64,000 nt of DNA from an uncultured Phocaeicola sp. (GTDB lineage: Bacteria; Bacteroidota; Bacteroidia; Bacteroidales; Bacteroidaceae): positions 62,001 through 126,000 of the forward strand of contig CAOYQO010000007.1 in the NCBI GenBank assembly GCA_948566455.1, read 5' to 3'. Both the position numbers and the translations under genes were made by a program. The notes below the pieces were generated by a model that was not told the DNA's origin, did no database searches, and worked only from the letters and a program-made list of their open reading frames with translations. This document shows positions 9,267 to 17,772 of the stretch, piece after piece. Position 1 is the stretch's first letter; each line of letters begins with the position of its first letter.

Positions 9267-9370
9267 AGTTCATCCTTTCTTTTTTATTGTGAATAATAGT
9301 TGTTCTAAATACTCTTATAGAACAACTTTATAAGAAAAATGTTCTTTGAAAGAAAAAAAGCAAGAAATTC

Positions 9371-9401
9371 TTTGGTAATTAAAACAAAGTGCTTACATTT
9401 G
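9371..9401 (+). promoter_or_regulatory. trp operon promoter
   Basis: TTTG at 9371-9374 and TACATTTG at 9394-9401 are separated by 19 nt, an excellent fit to the Bacteroides -33/-7 consensus. Transcription would start near 9408, just before the trp leader peptide. Confidence 0.82.
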
Positions 9402-9424
9402 CCCCCAGCTAAAACAAAAAGACA

Positions 9425-9487
9425 ATGAAAACAATGCTCATAAATACATATTGGTGGTGGCGCCCGTTACAACTCCGACAGTCGTAA
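9425..9487 (+). CDS. trpL: trp operon leader peptide with Trp-Trp-Trp
   Basis: This 20-codon ORF encodes MKTMLINTYWWWRPLQLRQS. Codons 10-12 (9452-9460) are three consecutive TGG tryptophan codons, which are very unlikely by chance. It sits just after a strong promoter and just before an intrinsic terminator upstream of trpB. This is the layout of a ribosome-mediated attenuator: scarce charged tRNA-Trp stalls the ribosome at the TGG codons and lets the operon be read through. The peptide itself has no expected function. Confidence 0.88.
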   Translation: MKTMLINTYWWWRPLQLRQS

Positions 9488-9574
9488 GGGAGCAGTGCTC
9501 GTATGTATATATGTGAACATAATATAGATTAAGAAAGAGCCCTGTCGCAACCTGCGACAGGGCTCTTTTCTTTT
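9463..9574 (+). terminator. trp attenuator (leader hairpins and intrinsic terminator)
   Basis: The terminator has a 16-bp stem (9534-9549 with 9553-9568), a 3-nt loop and a T-rich tail to 9574. Competing pairings are visible. CGACAG (9476-9481) can pair with CTGTCG in the terminator 5' arm (9542-9547), and GCTC (9497-9500) with GAGC (9537-9540), giving a nested antiterminator. CCCGTTAC (9463-9470) can pair with GTAAGGG (9484-9490) as the protecting 1:2 hairpin. A ribosome stalled at 9452-9460 would cover 9463-9470 and free CGACAG. Confidence 0.85.
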
Positions 9575-9629
9575 ATCCGGTTTTGAGATAAACAGTAAAT
9601 CGTAAACAATTAAATAAAAAAATAGGATT

Positions 9630-10811
9630 ATGAGTTTTTTAGTAAATCAAGATGGTTATTACGGAGAATTCGGTGGAGCATATATTCCCGAAATACTCCA
9701 CAAGTGTGTGGAAGAGTTGCAGAACACCTATCTCAACGTACTGCAAAGCGAAGATTTCAAGCAAGAGTTCGACCAACTGCTGCGTGACTACGTAGGACGT
9801 CCTTCCCCACTCTACTATGCCCGCCGGCTTTCCGAAAAATATGGCTGCAAGCTCTACCTCAAGCGTGAAGACCTGAACCACACAGGAGCTCACAAGATTA
9901 ACAACACCATCGGGCAGATTCTTCTGGCACGCCGCATGGGCAAGCATCGCATCATCGCCGAAACCGGTGCCGGACAACATGGCGTAGCTACCGCCACCGT
10001 ATGTGCCCTGATGAACATGGAATGCATCGTCTACATGGGAAAAACGGATGTAGAACGCCAGCATGTCAATGTGGAAAAAATGAGGATGCTGGGTGCAACC
10101 GTCATCCCCGTCACTTCCGGAAATATGACGCTGAAAGATGCTACCAACGAGGCAATCCGCGACTGGTGTTGTCATCCTGCCGATACATACTACATCATCG
10201 GTTCCACAGTCGGTCCTCATCCTTATCCCGACATGGTGGCTCGTCTGCAATCCGTCATCAGCGAGGAAATCAAAAAGCAACTCATTGAGAAAGAAAGCCG
10301 TGACTGCCCCGACTATCTTATCGCTTGTGTAGGTGGTGGTAGCAATGCCGCCGGAACTATTTACCATTATATCGACGATAGCCGTGTGCAGATCGTCCTT
10401 GCCGAAGCCGGTGGTAAAGGAATAGATACGGGTATGACTGCCGCTACCATCGCCCTCGGACAGATGGGAATCATTCACGGTGCACGCACTTACGTCATTC
10501 AGAACGAAGACGGCCAGATTGAAGAGCCCTACTCTATCTCTGCCGGACTGGATTATCCGGGTATCGGCCCCATGCATGCCAATCTGGCTGCACAAAAACG
10601 CGCCATCGTACTTGCTGTTAATGATGATGAAGCCATCCGCGCCGCCTACGAGCTGACGAAACTGGAAGGTATCATCCCTGCCCTGGAAAGTGCCCACGCC
10701 CTCGGTGCCCTCGAAAAGCTGAACTTCAAACCCGATGATGTTGTTGTACTGACCGTTTCGGGACGTGGAGACAAGGATATAGAAACTTATTTAACGTTTA
10801 GTGTTGAGTGA
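9630..10811 (+). CDS. trpB: Tryptophan synthase beta chain
   Basis: This PLP enzyme condenses indole with serine to give tryptophan in the alpha2-beta2 complex with TrpA. It is 393 residues long, the normal length. The PLP Schiff-base lysine is K89 in HTGAHKINN, and the phosphate-binding loop CVGGGSNAAG is present. It is the first structural gene after the attenuator, whereas trpA is last in the operon, so the two subunits flank the pathway. Its 3' end runs into a heptad repeat that holds the stop codon. Confidence 0.97.
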   Translation: MSFLVNQDGYYGEFGGAYIPEILHKCVEELQNTYLNVLQSEDFKQEFDQLLRDYVGRPSPLYYARRLSEKYGCKLYLKREDLNHTGAHKINNTIGQILLARRMGKHRIIAETGAGQHGVATATVCALMNMECIVYMGKTDVERQHVNVEKMRMLGATVIPVTSGNMTLKDATNEAIRDWCCHPADTYYIIGSTVGPHPYPDMVARLQSVISEEIKKQLIEKESRDCPDYLIACVGGGSNAAGTIYHYIDDSRVQIVLAEAGGKGIDTGMTAATIALGQMGIIHGARTYVIQNEDGQIEEPYSISAGLDYPGIGPMHANLAAQKRAIVLAVNDDEAIRAAYELTKLEGIIPALESAHALGALEKLNFKPDDVVVLTVSGRGDKDIETYLTFSVE

Positions 10812-10875
10812 TTAGTGATTAACACTAAGATCATCGGTACCACTAATCACTAATCATTAAAAACTAATCACTAAA
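10800..10875 (+). repeat. Heptad repeat array spanning the trpB stop, with inverted copies
   Basis: AGTGTTG, AGTGATT and AGTGATT follow at exact 7-nt steps from 10800 to 10820, and the trpB TGA is inside the second unit. Inverted units (CACTAAT, CACTAAT, CATTAAA, AACTAAT, CACTAAA) fill 10841-10875 up to the trpE start. The arms can pair across an ATCATCGGTAC loop. The same unit (ATCACTA) recurs at 38678-38705. Confidence 0.7.
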
Positions 10876-10879
10876 GAAA

Positions 10880-12280
10880 ATGAATACATATAATTATCAA
10901 ACACATAGTCGTACTATTCTTGGAGACTTGCACACGCCTGTAAGTACTTATCTTAAAGTCCGTGATGTCTTTCCCCAAAGTGCACTCATGGAAAGCTCTG
11001 ACTATCACGGCAGTGAAAACAACCGTTCATTCATCGGACTCTGTCCATTGGCAAGCGTCAGCATCGACCATGGAACAGCCATCTTCCGCCTGCCCGACGG
11101 CACTCGCGAAGAACGCCCCATCACACCGGAATATCCTGTAGAAAAAGCTTTAGAGGATTTCCTCGGCCGCTTCCATGTGGAAGGTGAATATGCCAATTAC
11201 TGCGGTCTTTATGGCTACACCTCTTTCAATGCCGTACGCTATTTTGAAAATATTCCCGTAAAAGATAGCCGCGAAGCCACCAACGACGCACCGGATATGC
11301 TCTACATCTTGTATCAATACCTCATTGTCTTCAACGACTTTAAGAACGAAATGGTACTTCTTGAAATGCTTGCTCCCGGTGAAAAAAGTGAGTTGGATAC
11401 GGTGCAGAAAGCCATCAATAACCGCAATTACACCGCCTACGATTTCCGTGCCGTTGGTGAAACCACTTCCCCACTGACCGATGAACAGCATAAAGCAAAT
11501 ATCCGTCAAGGAATCGCCCACTGCCTGCGTGGAGATGTGTTTCAAATTGTTCTCTCCCGCCGTTTCGAACAACGTTTCGTAGGCGATGATTTCAAACTTT
11601 ACCGTGCCTTGCGCAGCATCAACCCCTCTCCTTATCTGTTCTATTTCGATTTCGGAGGTTTCCGCATCTTCGGTTCATCACCCGAGACGCACTGCCGCAT
11701 CGAAGGCCGCCACGCCTACATCGATCCCATCGCCGGTACTACCAAGCGCACCGGAGATCCTGAACAGGATGCGCTGAACGCCCAATACCTGCATGATGAT
11801 CCCAAAGAGAATGCAGAGCATGTCATGCTGGTCGATCTCGCCCGTAACGATCTTTCCCGCAACTGCCACGATGTAAAAGTGGATTTCTACAAGGAAATGC
11901 AGTATTACAGTCATGTTATCCACCTGGTAAGCCGCGTCAGCGGTACGCTGAACGAAGATGCCCGCCCCATCAAAGCATTCATCGACACCTTCCCGGCAGG
12001 CACTCTAAGCGGTGCCCCCAAGGTACGCGCCATGCAACTCATCAGCGAACTGGAACCGCACAATCGCGGCGCTTACGGCGGTTGCATCGGTTTCATCGGA
12101 CTGAACGGCTCGTTGAACCAAGCTATTACCATCCGTACTTTCGTCAGTCGCAACGGCGTACTCTGGTTTCAGGCAGGCGGCGGCATCGTAGCCAAGAGCA
12201 ATGAAGAATACGAGTTGCAAGAGGTGAACAACAAACTGGGAGCACTGAAAAAGGCAATCGTAATGGCGGAGAAAATGTAA
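10880..12280 (+). CDS. trpE: Anthranilate synthase component I
   Basis: This is the chorismate-binding subunit that, with TrpG, makes anthranilate from chorismate and glutamine. It has 466 residues. The N-terminal regulatory part contains LMESSD, equivalent to the LLES motif involved in tryptophan feedback inhibition. The C-terminal chorismate-binding domain has IVLSRRFEQRF, IAGTTKRTG, AEHVMLVDLARND and TFPAGTLSGAPKVRAM. trpG starts 22 nt later. PabB is an alternative for the family, but the operon context settles TrpE. Confidence 0.97.
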   Translation: MNTYNYQTHSRTILGDLHTPVSTYLKVRDVFPQSALMESSDYHGSENNRSFIGLCPLASVSIDHGTAIFRLPDGTREERPITPEYPVEKALEDFLGRFHVEGEYANYCGLYGYTSFNAVRYFENIPVKDSREATNDAPDMLYILYQYLIVFNDFKNEMVLLEMLAPGEKSELDTVQKAINNRNYTAYDFRAVGETTSPLTDEQHKANIRQGIAHCLRGDVFQIVLSRRFEQRFVGDDFKLYRALRSINPSPYLFYFDFGGFRIFGSSPETHCRIEGRHAYIDPIAGTTKRTGDPEQDALNAQYLHDDPKENAEHVMLVDLARNDLSRNCHDVKVDFYKEMQYYSHVIHLVSRVSGTLNEDARPIKAFIDTFPAGTLSGAPKVRAMQLISELEPHNRGAYGGCIGFIGLNGSLNQAITIRTFVSRNGVLWFQAGGGIVAKSNEEYELQEVNNKLGALKKAIVMAEKM

Positions 12281-12296
12281 ATTGTAAATTGTAAAT
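12276..12296 (+). repeat. Three TGTAAAT heptads at the trpE stop
   Basis: TGTAAAT is repeated three times without interruption. The trpE stop TAA (12278-12280) is inside the first unit. No inverted arm was seen before the trpG start at 12303. Confidence 0.65.
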
Positions 12297-12302
12297 GAAA
12301 TT

Positions 12303-12869
12303 ATGAAAACAGTAATCATAGACAACTACGACTCTTTCACCTACAACCTTGCCCATCTGGTAAAAGAACTCGGCACAGAAGTAGATGTGCTGCGCAATGA
12401 TAAATTTGAGCTTGAGGAATTGGAGAAATATGATAAGATCATCCTTTCACCCGGTCCCGGCATCCCCGAGGAGGCAGGCTTACTATTAGAGGTCATCCGC
12501 ACTTATGCAGGACGAAAACCCATACTTGGCGTCTGCCTGGGTGAACAGGCCATCGGACAAGCATTCGGCGGGAAGCTTACCAATCTGAGTGAAGTCTTTC
12601 ACGGCATACAAACGGATGTGAAAATAAAGAATAAAGATTACATTTTCTCCGGTCTTCCTACTGAAATTCCAGTCGGTCGTTATCACTCCTGGGTAGTGGA
12701 TACGGAAGGATTTCCCGAAGAATTGGTTATCACCGCCATCAGCTCCGAAGGTCAAATCATGGCACTGAAACATCGGGAATACGATGTTCACGGCATCCAA
12801 TTTCACCCGGAATCGGTACTGACTCCCGATGGAAAACAGATTGTAGGCAACTGGCTGAAAGGCGTCTGA
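12303..12869 (+). CDS. trpG: Anthranilate synthase component II (glutamine amidotransferase)
   Basis: This class I glutamine amidotransferase supplies ammonia to TrpE. It has 188 residues. The nucleophile is C78 in GVCLGEQAIGQAFGG, and the partner His-Glu pair is in HGIQFHPESVLT. The oxyanion region LSPGPGIPEEAG is present. It could also serve p-aminobenzoate synthesis, as in some bacteria, but it sits directly between trpE and trpD. Its stop codon is followed at once by a 22-nt-period repeat element. Confidence 0.95.
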   Translation: MKTVIIDNYDSFTYNLAHLVKELGTEVDVLRNDKFELEELEKYDKIILSPGPGIPEEAGLLLEVIRTYAGRKPILGVCLGEQAIGQAFGGKLTNLSEVFHGIQTDVKIKNKDYIFSGLPTEIPVGRYHSWVVDTEGFPEELVITAISSEGQIMALKHREYDVHGIQFHPESVLTPDGKQIVGNWLKGV

Positions 12870-12969
12870 AATGCCACATCTCATGAGGCTAAATGCCACA
12901 CTTCACAGGTCGGAATGCCACACCTCATGATCGTTAACATGTGGCATTCGGAACGCTGAAGTGAGGCAT
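12870..12969 (+). repeat. 22-nt-period repeat element, copy 1 (core ATGCCACA)
   Basis: The core ATGCCACA starts at 12871, 12893 and 12915, exactly 22 nt apart. Inverted cores TGTGGCAT (12940) and TGAGGCAT (12962) are also 22 nt apart. The array begins right after the trpG stop and can fold on itself. A second array with the same core and period lies at 35625-35767. Confidence 0.8.
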
Positions 12970-12990
12970 TCCGAACATAACAGAATTTTC

Positions 12991-13018
12991 AATCGTAAAT
13001 TGTAAATCGTCTAATCGT
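12991..13018 (+). repeat. Heptads before trpD
   Basis: AATCGTA, AATTGTA, AATCGTC and TAATCGT follow at 7-nt steps just upstream of the trpD start. They resemble the heptads after trpE and upstream of the LacI-type gene. Confidence 0.45.
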
Positions 13019-13028
13019 AGATAAGAAA

Positions 13029-14024
13029 ATGAAAGATATATTAACCCGTCTCTTCAACCACGAAGAGCTTACTTCGGAAGAAACCAAGCAAATTCTCCTG
13101 AACATCACCCGGGAAGCTTACCCCGAAGCACAGATTTCCGCATTACTCACTGTATTTCAAATGCGTAGCATCACAGTGGATGAACTAATCGGCTTTCGCG
13201 AAGCCCTTATGGAGACTCGAGTACCTATCGACTTCGCGCCTTATCGGCCTATCGATATCGTAGGTACGGGAGGTGATGGAAAGAACACGTTCAACATTTC
13301 CACTTGTGCCTGTTTTGTGGTGGCCGGAGCCGGTTACAAAGTTGCCAAACACGGCAATTATGGTGCCACTTCCGTCAGTGGGGCAAGCAATGTCATGGAG
13401 CAACACGGCATCCGTTTCACCAATGATCCCGACAAGTTGAAACGCAGCATGGACGAGTGTAACATCGCCTACCTGCACGCCCAACTTTTCAATCCGGCAA
13501 TGAAGTTCGTCGGTCCTGTGCGCAAGGCATTGGGAGTACGTACACTGTTCAACCTTCTTGGCCCGCTTGTCAATCCTTGCAAGCCTACTTACCAGTTGCT
13601 CGGTGTGGCCGATCTTGCACAGATGCGACTCTACACAAATGTTTTTTACAAACTCGGCATCGACTTTGCGGTAGTCAACAGTCTCGATAGCTACGACGAA
13701 ATTTCCCTCACGGACGAATTCAAAGTTATGACGCGCAATTACGAACGGATTTACCGTCCGCAAGCGCTGGGTTTCAATGCCGCACAACCCGAAGAGCTCT
13801 TCGGCGGAGCCTGCAAAGAGGATGCCGCCCGCATCTTTGATAACATCCTTAATAACCGTGCCACACGTGCCCAAACGCAATGTGTCATTGTCAACGCCGC
13901 CTTTGCCATCCAGGTGATGGAACCTGAAAAGGAAATCGAAGAATGCATTGCCATCGCTCGCCAATCGCTGGAAAGTGGACGGGCGCTGGAGACGTTGAAG
14001 AAGTTTATAGAAATCAATCAGTAA
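13029..14024 (+). CDS. trpD: Anthranilate phosphoribosyltransferase
   Basis: This enzyme transfers phosphoribosyl from PRPP to anthranilate. It has 331 residues, normal for a stand-alone TrpD (no TrpG fusion). The PRPP-binding loop GTGGDGKNTFNIST, the KHGNYGATSVSGASNV segment and the RTLFNLLGPLVNP block are clear. trpC begins 20 nt after the stop. It is separated from trpG by the 22-nt-period element and heptads, an unusually long gap (159 nt) within the operon. Confidence 0.97.
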   Translation: MKDILTRLFNHEELTSEETKQILLNITREAYPEAQISALLTVFQMRSITVDELIGFREALMETRVPIDFAPYRPIDIVGTGGDGKNTFNISTCACFVVAGAGYKVAKHGNYGATSVSGASNVMEQHGIRFTNDPDKLKRSMDECNIAYLHAQLFNPAMKFVGPVRKALGVRTLFNLLGPLVNPCKPTYQLLGVADLAQMRLYTNVFYKLGIDFAVVNSLDSYDEISLTDEFKVMTRNYERIYRPQALGFNAAQPEELFGGACKEDAARIFDNILNNRATRAQTQCVIVNAAFAIQVMEPEKEIEECIAIARQSLESGRALETLKKFIEINQ

Positions 14025-14044
14025 GAATCCATAAATTCCAATTT

Positions 14045-14887
14045 ATGAAAGATATTTTATCCGAAATCATCGCCCACAAGCGGATTGAGATTGAGCAGCA
14101 AAAGCAAGCAGTCTCCCTCAGTCAATTGCAAGAGCAAGCTGCTGCCATGATACAGGAAGCTGTCGGAAGCGGAACTTCCGGCACAACGCCCGTCCGCAGC
14201 ATGAAGCGTGCACTCGCAAACTCTTCATCCGGCATCATTGCCGAGTTCAAACGCCGTTCCCCTTCCAAAGGCTGGATCAAGGAAAACGCACAGGCCGATC
14301 TCATTCCCCCTGCTTATGAAACAGCCGGAGCTTCCGCCCTCTCCATCCTCACGGATGAAAAGTTCTTCGGCGGAACTCTGCGTGACATCCGTACAGCACG
14401 CCCGTTGGTCAACATCCCGATCCTGCGTAAGGACTTCATCATCGACAAATATCAGCTTTTGCAAGCCCGCATTGTAGGTGCCGATGCAGTGCTGCTCATT
14501 GCCGCCTGCCTCACACCTGATGAGTGCCACACGCTCACCATACAGGCACACGAACTGGGGCTTGAAGTTCTGCTCGAAGTACATAGTACCTCCGAACTCT
14601 CCTATATATATAAGGAGACGGATATGGTCGGCGTCAACAACCGTAATCTGGGCAGCTTCGTCACCGATATAAAAAACTCTTTCCGCATTGCAGAAGAGTT
14701 AAAAAAGGCTATTGCTGAAATTGATTTTCAGACGCCTCCGCTGCTCGTTTCCGAAAGTGGTATTTCGCACCCTGAAACCATCCGTGAACTACGCTCGGCA
14801 GGCTTCCGTGGTTTCCTTATGGGAGAGACATTCATGCGTACAGACGATCCCGGGAGCACATTGGAAGAACTCATTCACGGTATATAA
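14045..14887 (+). CDS. trpC: Indole-3-glycerol phosphate synthase
   Basis: This TIM-barrel enzyme closes the indole ring. It has 280 residues from ATG 14045 (MKDILSEIIAHKRIE). An in-frame ATG at 13943 would add 34 residues that lie over trpD and look nothing like the family, so 14045 is chosen. FKRRSPSKGWI, LRKDFIIDKYQ, LLEVHSTSEL, VGVNNRNL and VSESGI are family blocks holding the catalytic Lys and Glu residues. It is not fused to TrpF, which follows after 54 nt. Confidence 0.96.
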   Translation: MKDILSEIIAHKRIEIEQQKQAVSLSQLQEQAAAMIQEAVGSGTSGTTPVRSMKRALANSSSGIIAEFKRRSPSKGWIKENAQADLIPPAYETAGASALSILTDEKFFGGTLRDIRTARPLVNIPILRKDFIIDKYQLLQARIVGADAVLLIAACLTPDECHTLTIQAHELGLEVLLEVHSTSELSYIYKETDMVGVNNRNLGSFVTDIKNSFRIAEELKKAIAEIDFQTPPLLVSESGISHPETIRELRSAGFRGFLMGETFMRTDDPGSTLEELIHGI

Positions 14888-14941
14888 ATTTGGAAATTCA
14901 CACATGATTTCATATATTCGTGATTTTTAAGGTATAAGCCC

Positions 14942-15559
14942 ATGAATACAATGATCAAAGTATGCGGAATGACCGATGCAGACAACATCCGCGATGTAGA
15001 AATATTAGGTGTAGATATGATCGGTTTTATCTTCTACCCCAAATCCCCCAGATACCTGTACCAGATACCCAGGTACCTGCCTACGCTTGCCAAACGTGTC
15101 GGTGTTTTTGTCAACGAAACCAAAGAAAACATCCTTATGTATGTCGACCGTTTCGGTCTGAACTATGTCCAGCTGCACGGTGACGAATCACCCGAATATT
15201 GCCGCACCCTTCATTCACAGGGTATCCGGATCATCAAAGCGTTTTCCATCGCCTTGCCCAAGGATCTTCTTGCCATTTTCAATTATGAAGGTTTCTGCGA
15301 CTACTATCTGTTCGATACACGTACCGTCCACTATGGTGGTTCCGGACAGCAATTCGACTGGAGCATTCTGCAACGTTACACTGGCAGTACCCCTTTCCTG
15401 CTTAGCGGTGGCATCAATTCTTACAGCGTCAAAGCCCTGAAAGAATTCCACCATCCCCGCCTTGCCGGTATCGATATCAACAGTCGCTTCGAGACATCTC
15501 CGGGCATCAAGGATGTGGAACGAATCGAACGTTTTCTCAAAGAATTAAGAACGAATTAA
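14942..15559 (+). CDS. trpF: Phosphoribosylanthranilate isomerase
   Basis: This 205-residue TIM-barrel enzyme performs the Amadori rearrangement before TrpC. The general base cysteine is in KVCGMTD, the general acid Asp is in YLFDTR, and the phosphate-binding block LLSGGI is present. The start could be ATG 14942 (MNTMIKVCG) or the second ATG three codons on. It lies between trpC and trpA, 15 nt before trpA. Confidence 0.95.
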   Translation: MNTMIKVCGMTDADNIRDVEILGVDMIGFIFYPKSPRYLYQIPRYLPTLAKRVGVFVNETKENILMYVDRFGLNYVQLHGDESPEYCRTLHSQGIRIIKAFSIALPKDLLAIFNYEGFCDYYLFDTRTVHYGGSGQQFDWSILQRYTGSTPFLLSGGINSYSVKALKEFHHPRLAGIDINSRFETSPGIKDVERIERFLKELRTN

Positions 15560-15574
15560 ATTTAGAATAACATC

Positions 15575-16351
15575 ATGAATCGTATAAATCAACTTTTTCA
15601 GGACAGCCCTAAAAACTTGCTGTCCATCTACTTCTGTGCCGGTTGCCCAACCCTGGAAGGTACTGCCGACGTCATCCGTACCCTCGAACGCAATGGGGTC
15701 CATTCGATTGAAATCGGTATTCCCTTCAGTGACCCGATGGCTGACGGCATCGTTATTCAGGAAGCTGCTACCCGTGCTCTCCGCAACGGTATGTCGCTGC
15801 GTATTTTGTTTGAGCAACTCCGCGATATCCGTAGCGATGTCCGTATTCCTCTCATCCTGATGGGGTATCTCAACCCTATTATGAAATTCGGGTTCGAGGC
15901 TTTCTGTCAGAAATGCGTAGAATGTGGTATCGACGGCGTTATTATTCCCGATCTTCCCTTCAAAGATTACGAAGAAACGTATAAACCTATTGCCGACCGT
16001 TACGACATCCGTGTCATCATGCTCATCACCCCCGAAACCAGCGAGGCTCGCGTCCGCGAAATCGACGAACATACCAACGGCTTCATCTATATGGTGTCCA
16101 GCGCTGCTACTACCGGTGCCCAAAAAGATTTCGATAGCCAGAAGCAAGCTTATTTCAAAAAGATACAGGATATGCACCTGCGCAATCCCCGCATGGTTGG
16201 CTTCGGCATCAGTAACAAACAGACATTTGACGCCGCTTGTGCCAACTCTTCCGGTGCTATCATCGGTAGCCGATTCGTCACCCTGCTGAACGAAGCTGAA
16301 GGAGATGCGGAAAAGGCGATCACACAGTTGAAAGAAAATGTAGGAAGGTGA
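15575..16351 (+). CDS. trpA: Tryptophan synthase alpha chain
   Basis: This subunit cleaves indole-3-glycerol phosphate to indole, which is channelled to TrpB. It has 258 residues. The catalytic Glu and Asp are both in IEIGIPFSDPMADGIVIQ, and the phosphate site SGI-type loop appears as GFGISNKQTF. It is the last gene of the trp operon. The stop codon is part of the first unit of an octad array that forms the probable operon terminator. Confidence 0.96.
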   Translation: MNRINQLFQDSPKNLLSIYFCAGCPTLEGTADVIRTLERNGVHSIEIGIPFSDPMADGIVIQEAATRALRNGMSLRILFEQLRDIRSDVRIPLILMGYLNPIMKFGFEAFCQKCVECGIDGVIIPDLPFKDYEETYKPIADRYDIRVIMLITPETSEARVREIDEHTNGFIYMVSSAATTGAQKDFDSQKQAYFKKIQDMHLRNPRMVGFGISNKQTFDAACANSSGAIIGSRFVTLLNEAEGDAEKAITQLKENVGR

Positions 16352-16432
16352 TAAGGTGGTAGGGTGATAGAGTGATCGGGTGATAAAGGCAGCAATATCA
16401 TCTTACCACCCTACCACCCTATCACTTTTTTT
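16345..16432 (+). terminator. trp operon terminator built of octad repeats
   Basis: AAGGTGAT, AAGGTGGT, AGGGTGAT, AGAGTGAT and CGGGTGAT run from 16345 to 16384 at exact 8-nt steps, with the trpA TGA in the first unit. Inverted octads CTTACCAC, CCTACCAC and CCTATCAC fill 16402-16425, followed by seven T (16426-16432). The arms pair to give a long stem with a T-tail, so the repeat doubles as an intrinsic terminator. A relative lies at 57882-58005. Confidence 0.75.
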
Positions 16433-16434
16433 CC

Positions 16435-16442
16435 TATCTTTG
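16435..16442 (+). promoter_or_regulatory. -7 box (TATCTTTG) for asparaginase
   Basis: TATCTTTG matches TAnnTTTG and lies 25 nt before the asparaginase ATG, directly after the trp terminator. Confidence 0.6.
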
Positions 16443-16467
16443 CACTCAGAATAATCAAAACCCGATT

Positions 16468-17514
16468 ATGTTTATGAAGATCGACTACCCATCTGTGTTA
16501 CTGATATATACTGGCGGAACCATCGGTATGATAGAAAACCCGGAGACAGGTGCGCTTGAAAATTTCAACTTCGACCATCTTCTCAAACATGTTCCCGAAC
16601 TGAAACGTTTCAATTATCGCATCTCTTCCTACCAGTTCGATCCGCCCATCGACTCTTCGGACATGGAGCCTTCGCTTTGGGCAAAAATCGTAAAGATTAT
16701 CAACTACAATTATGACTATTTCGACGGTTTTGTTATCCTTCATGGAACAGATACCATGTCTTATACGGCCTCTGCCCTCAGCTTCATGCTCGAGAACCTG
16801 GCTAAGCCCGTCATTCTCACAGGCTCCCAGCTCCCTATCGGTACCTTGCGCACAGACGGAAAAGAAAATCTGATTACCGCTATTGAAATAGCTGCGGCCA
16901 AGAATCCCGACGGTACTCCCATAGTGCCCGAAGTGTGTATCTTTTTCGAGAACGAACTGATGCGTGGAAACCGTACTACAAAGATTAACGCCGAAAACTT
17001 TAACGCATTCCGTTCATTCAATTATCCCTCACTGGCTCATGCAGGCATCCACATCAAGTACGATGCACATATCATCCGCCGTCCTGATCCGACACGCCCC
17101 ATGAAGCCCCATTATCTGTTTGATACCAATGTAGTTATGCTTACCCTCTTTCCCGGCATTCAGGAAAGTATCATCAACTCAGTTCTTCACGTCCCCGGTC
17201 TTAAAGCAGTCGTACTCAAAACCTTCGGTTCCGGTAATGCCCCTCAGAAGGAATGGTTCATCCAGCAACTCAAAGATGCTACCGAGCGCGGTATCATTAT
17301 TGTAAATATTACCCAATGCCAGCGTGGCGTAGTAGAAATGGGACGTTACGAGACCGGTCTGAAACTTCTCCAGGCAGGCGTTATCAGCGGCTACGACAGT
17401 ACCCCCGAATGCGCAGTCACCAAACTAATGTTCCTTCTCGGCCATGGTCTCAGCCAGGCAGAAATCCGTTACCGCATGAACTCCGACCTTGCGGGAGAAA
17501 TCACCAAAGCATAA
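16468..17514 (+). CDS. ansA: Type I (cytoplasmic) L-asparaginase
   Basis: This enzyme hydrolyses asparagine to aspartate and ammonia. It has 348 residues and no signal peptide, which fits the cytoplasmic type I enzymes. The first catalytic threonine is T15 in LIYTGGTIGMI, and the second triad segment is HGTDTM (T94, D95). The supporting TGSQLP and RGNRTTKINAENFNAF blocks are typical. The start may be ATG 16468 or the second Met two codons later. It has its own promoter and sits after the trp operon without an obvious link. Confidence 0.93.
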   Translation: MFMKIDYPSVLLIYTGGTIGMIENPETGALENFNFDHLLKHVPELKRFNYRISSYQFDPPIDSSDMEPSLWAKIVKIINYNYDYFDGFVILHGTDTMSYTASALSFMLENLAKPVILTGSQLPIGTLRTDGKENLITAIEIAAAKNPDGTPIVPEVCIFFENELMRGNRTTKINAENFNAFRSFNYPSLAHAGIHIKYDAHIIRRPDPTRPMKPHYLFDTNVVMLTLFPGIQESIINSVLHVPGLKAVVLKTFGSGNAPQKEWFIQQLKDATERGIIIVNITQCQRGVVEMGRYETGLKLLQAGVISGYDSTPECAVTKLMFLLGHGLSQAEIRYRMNSDLAGEITKA

Positions 17515-17772
17515 ACCATAGCCAGACGACCTTAAAGGCTAAAAAAATCAACTTTCCCCTTCTTTCCAAAATTCCGATAACTATAAAACTATTAAAGTTA
17601 AAAGGAAAAATGAGCAATTAGCTGTTACATAGGCTGAAATGTTCCACTAAACATATTTTAAGTAAAACACAACCAAAGTTGTTAAAAGACATAATTTGCA
17701 ACTAAAACTTGAATAATTTATTTATCTTTAAGCCACAAAAGCTAACCAATATAACATAAAAATAAGAGAAGT

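Noticed and set aside
9639..10697. 352-codon minus-strand ORF opposite trpB
   Set aside because: It is a shadow of the GC-biased trpB codons; no domain is visible and trpB is certain.
12276..12296. TGTAAAT repeats as a riboswitch or tRNA fragment
   Set aside because: They are simple heptads without any conserved aptamer core or cloverleaf.
13943..14044. Extended N-terminus of TrpC from ATG 13943
   Set aside because: The extra 34 residues overlap trpD and are unlike the family; ATG 14045 gives the normal protein.
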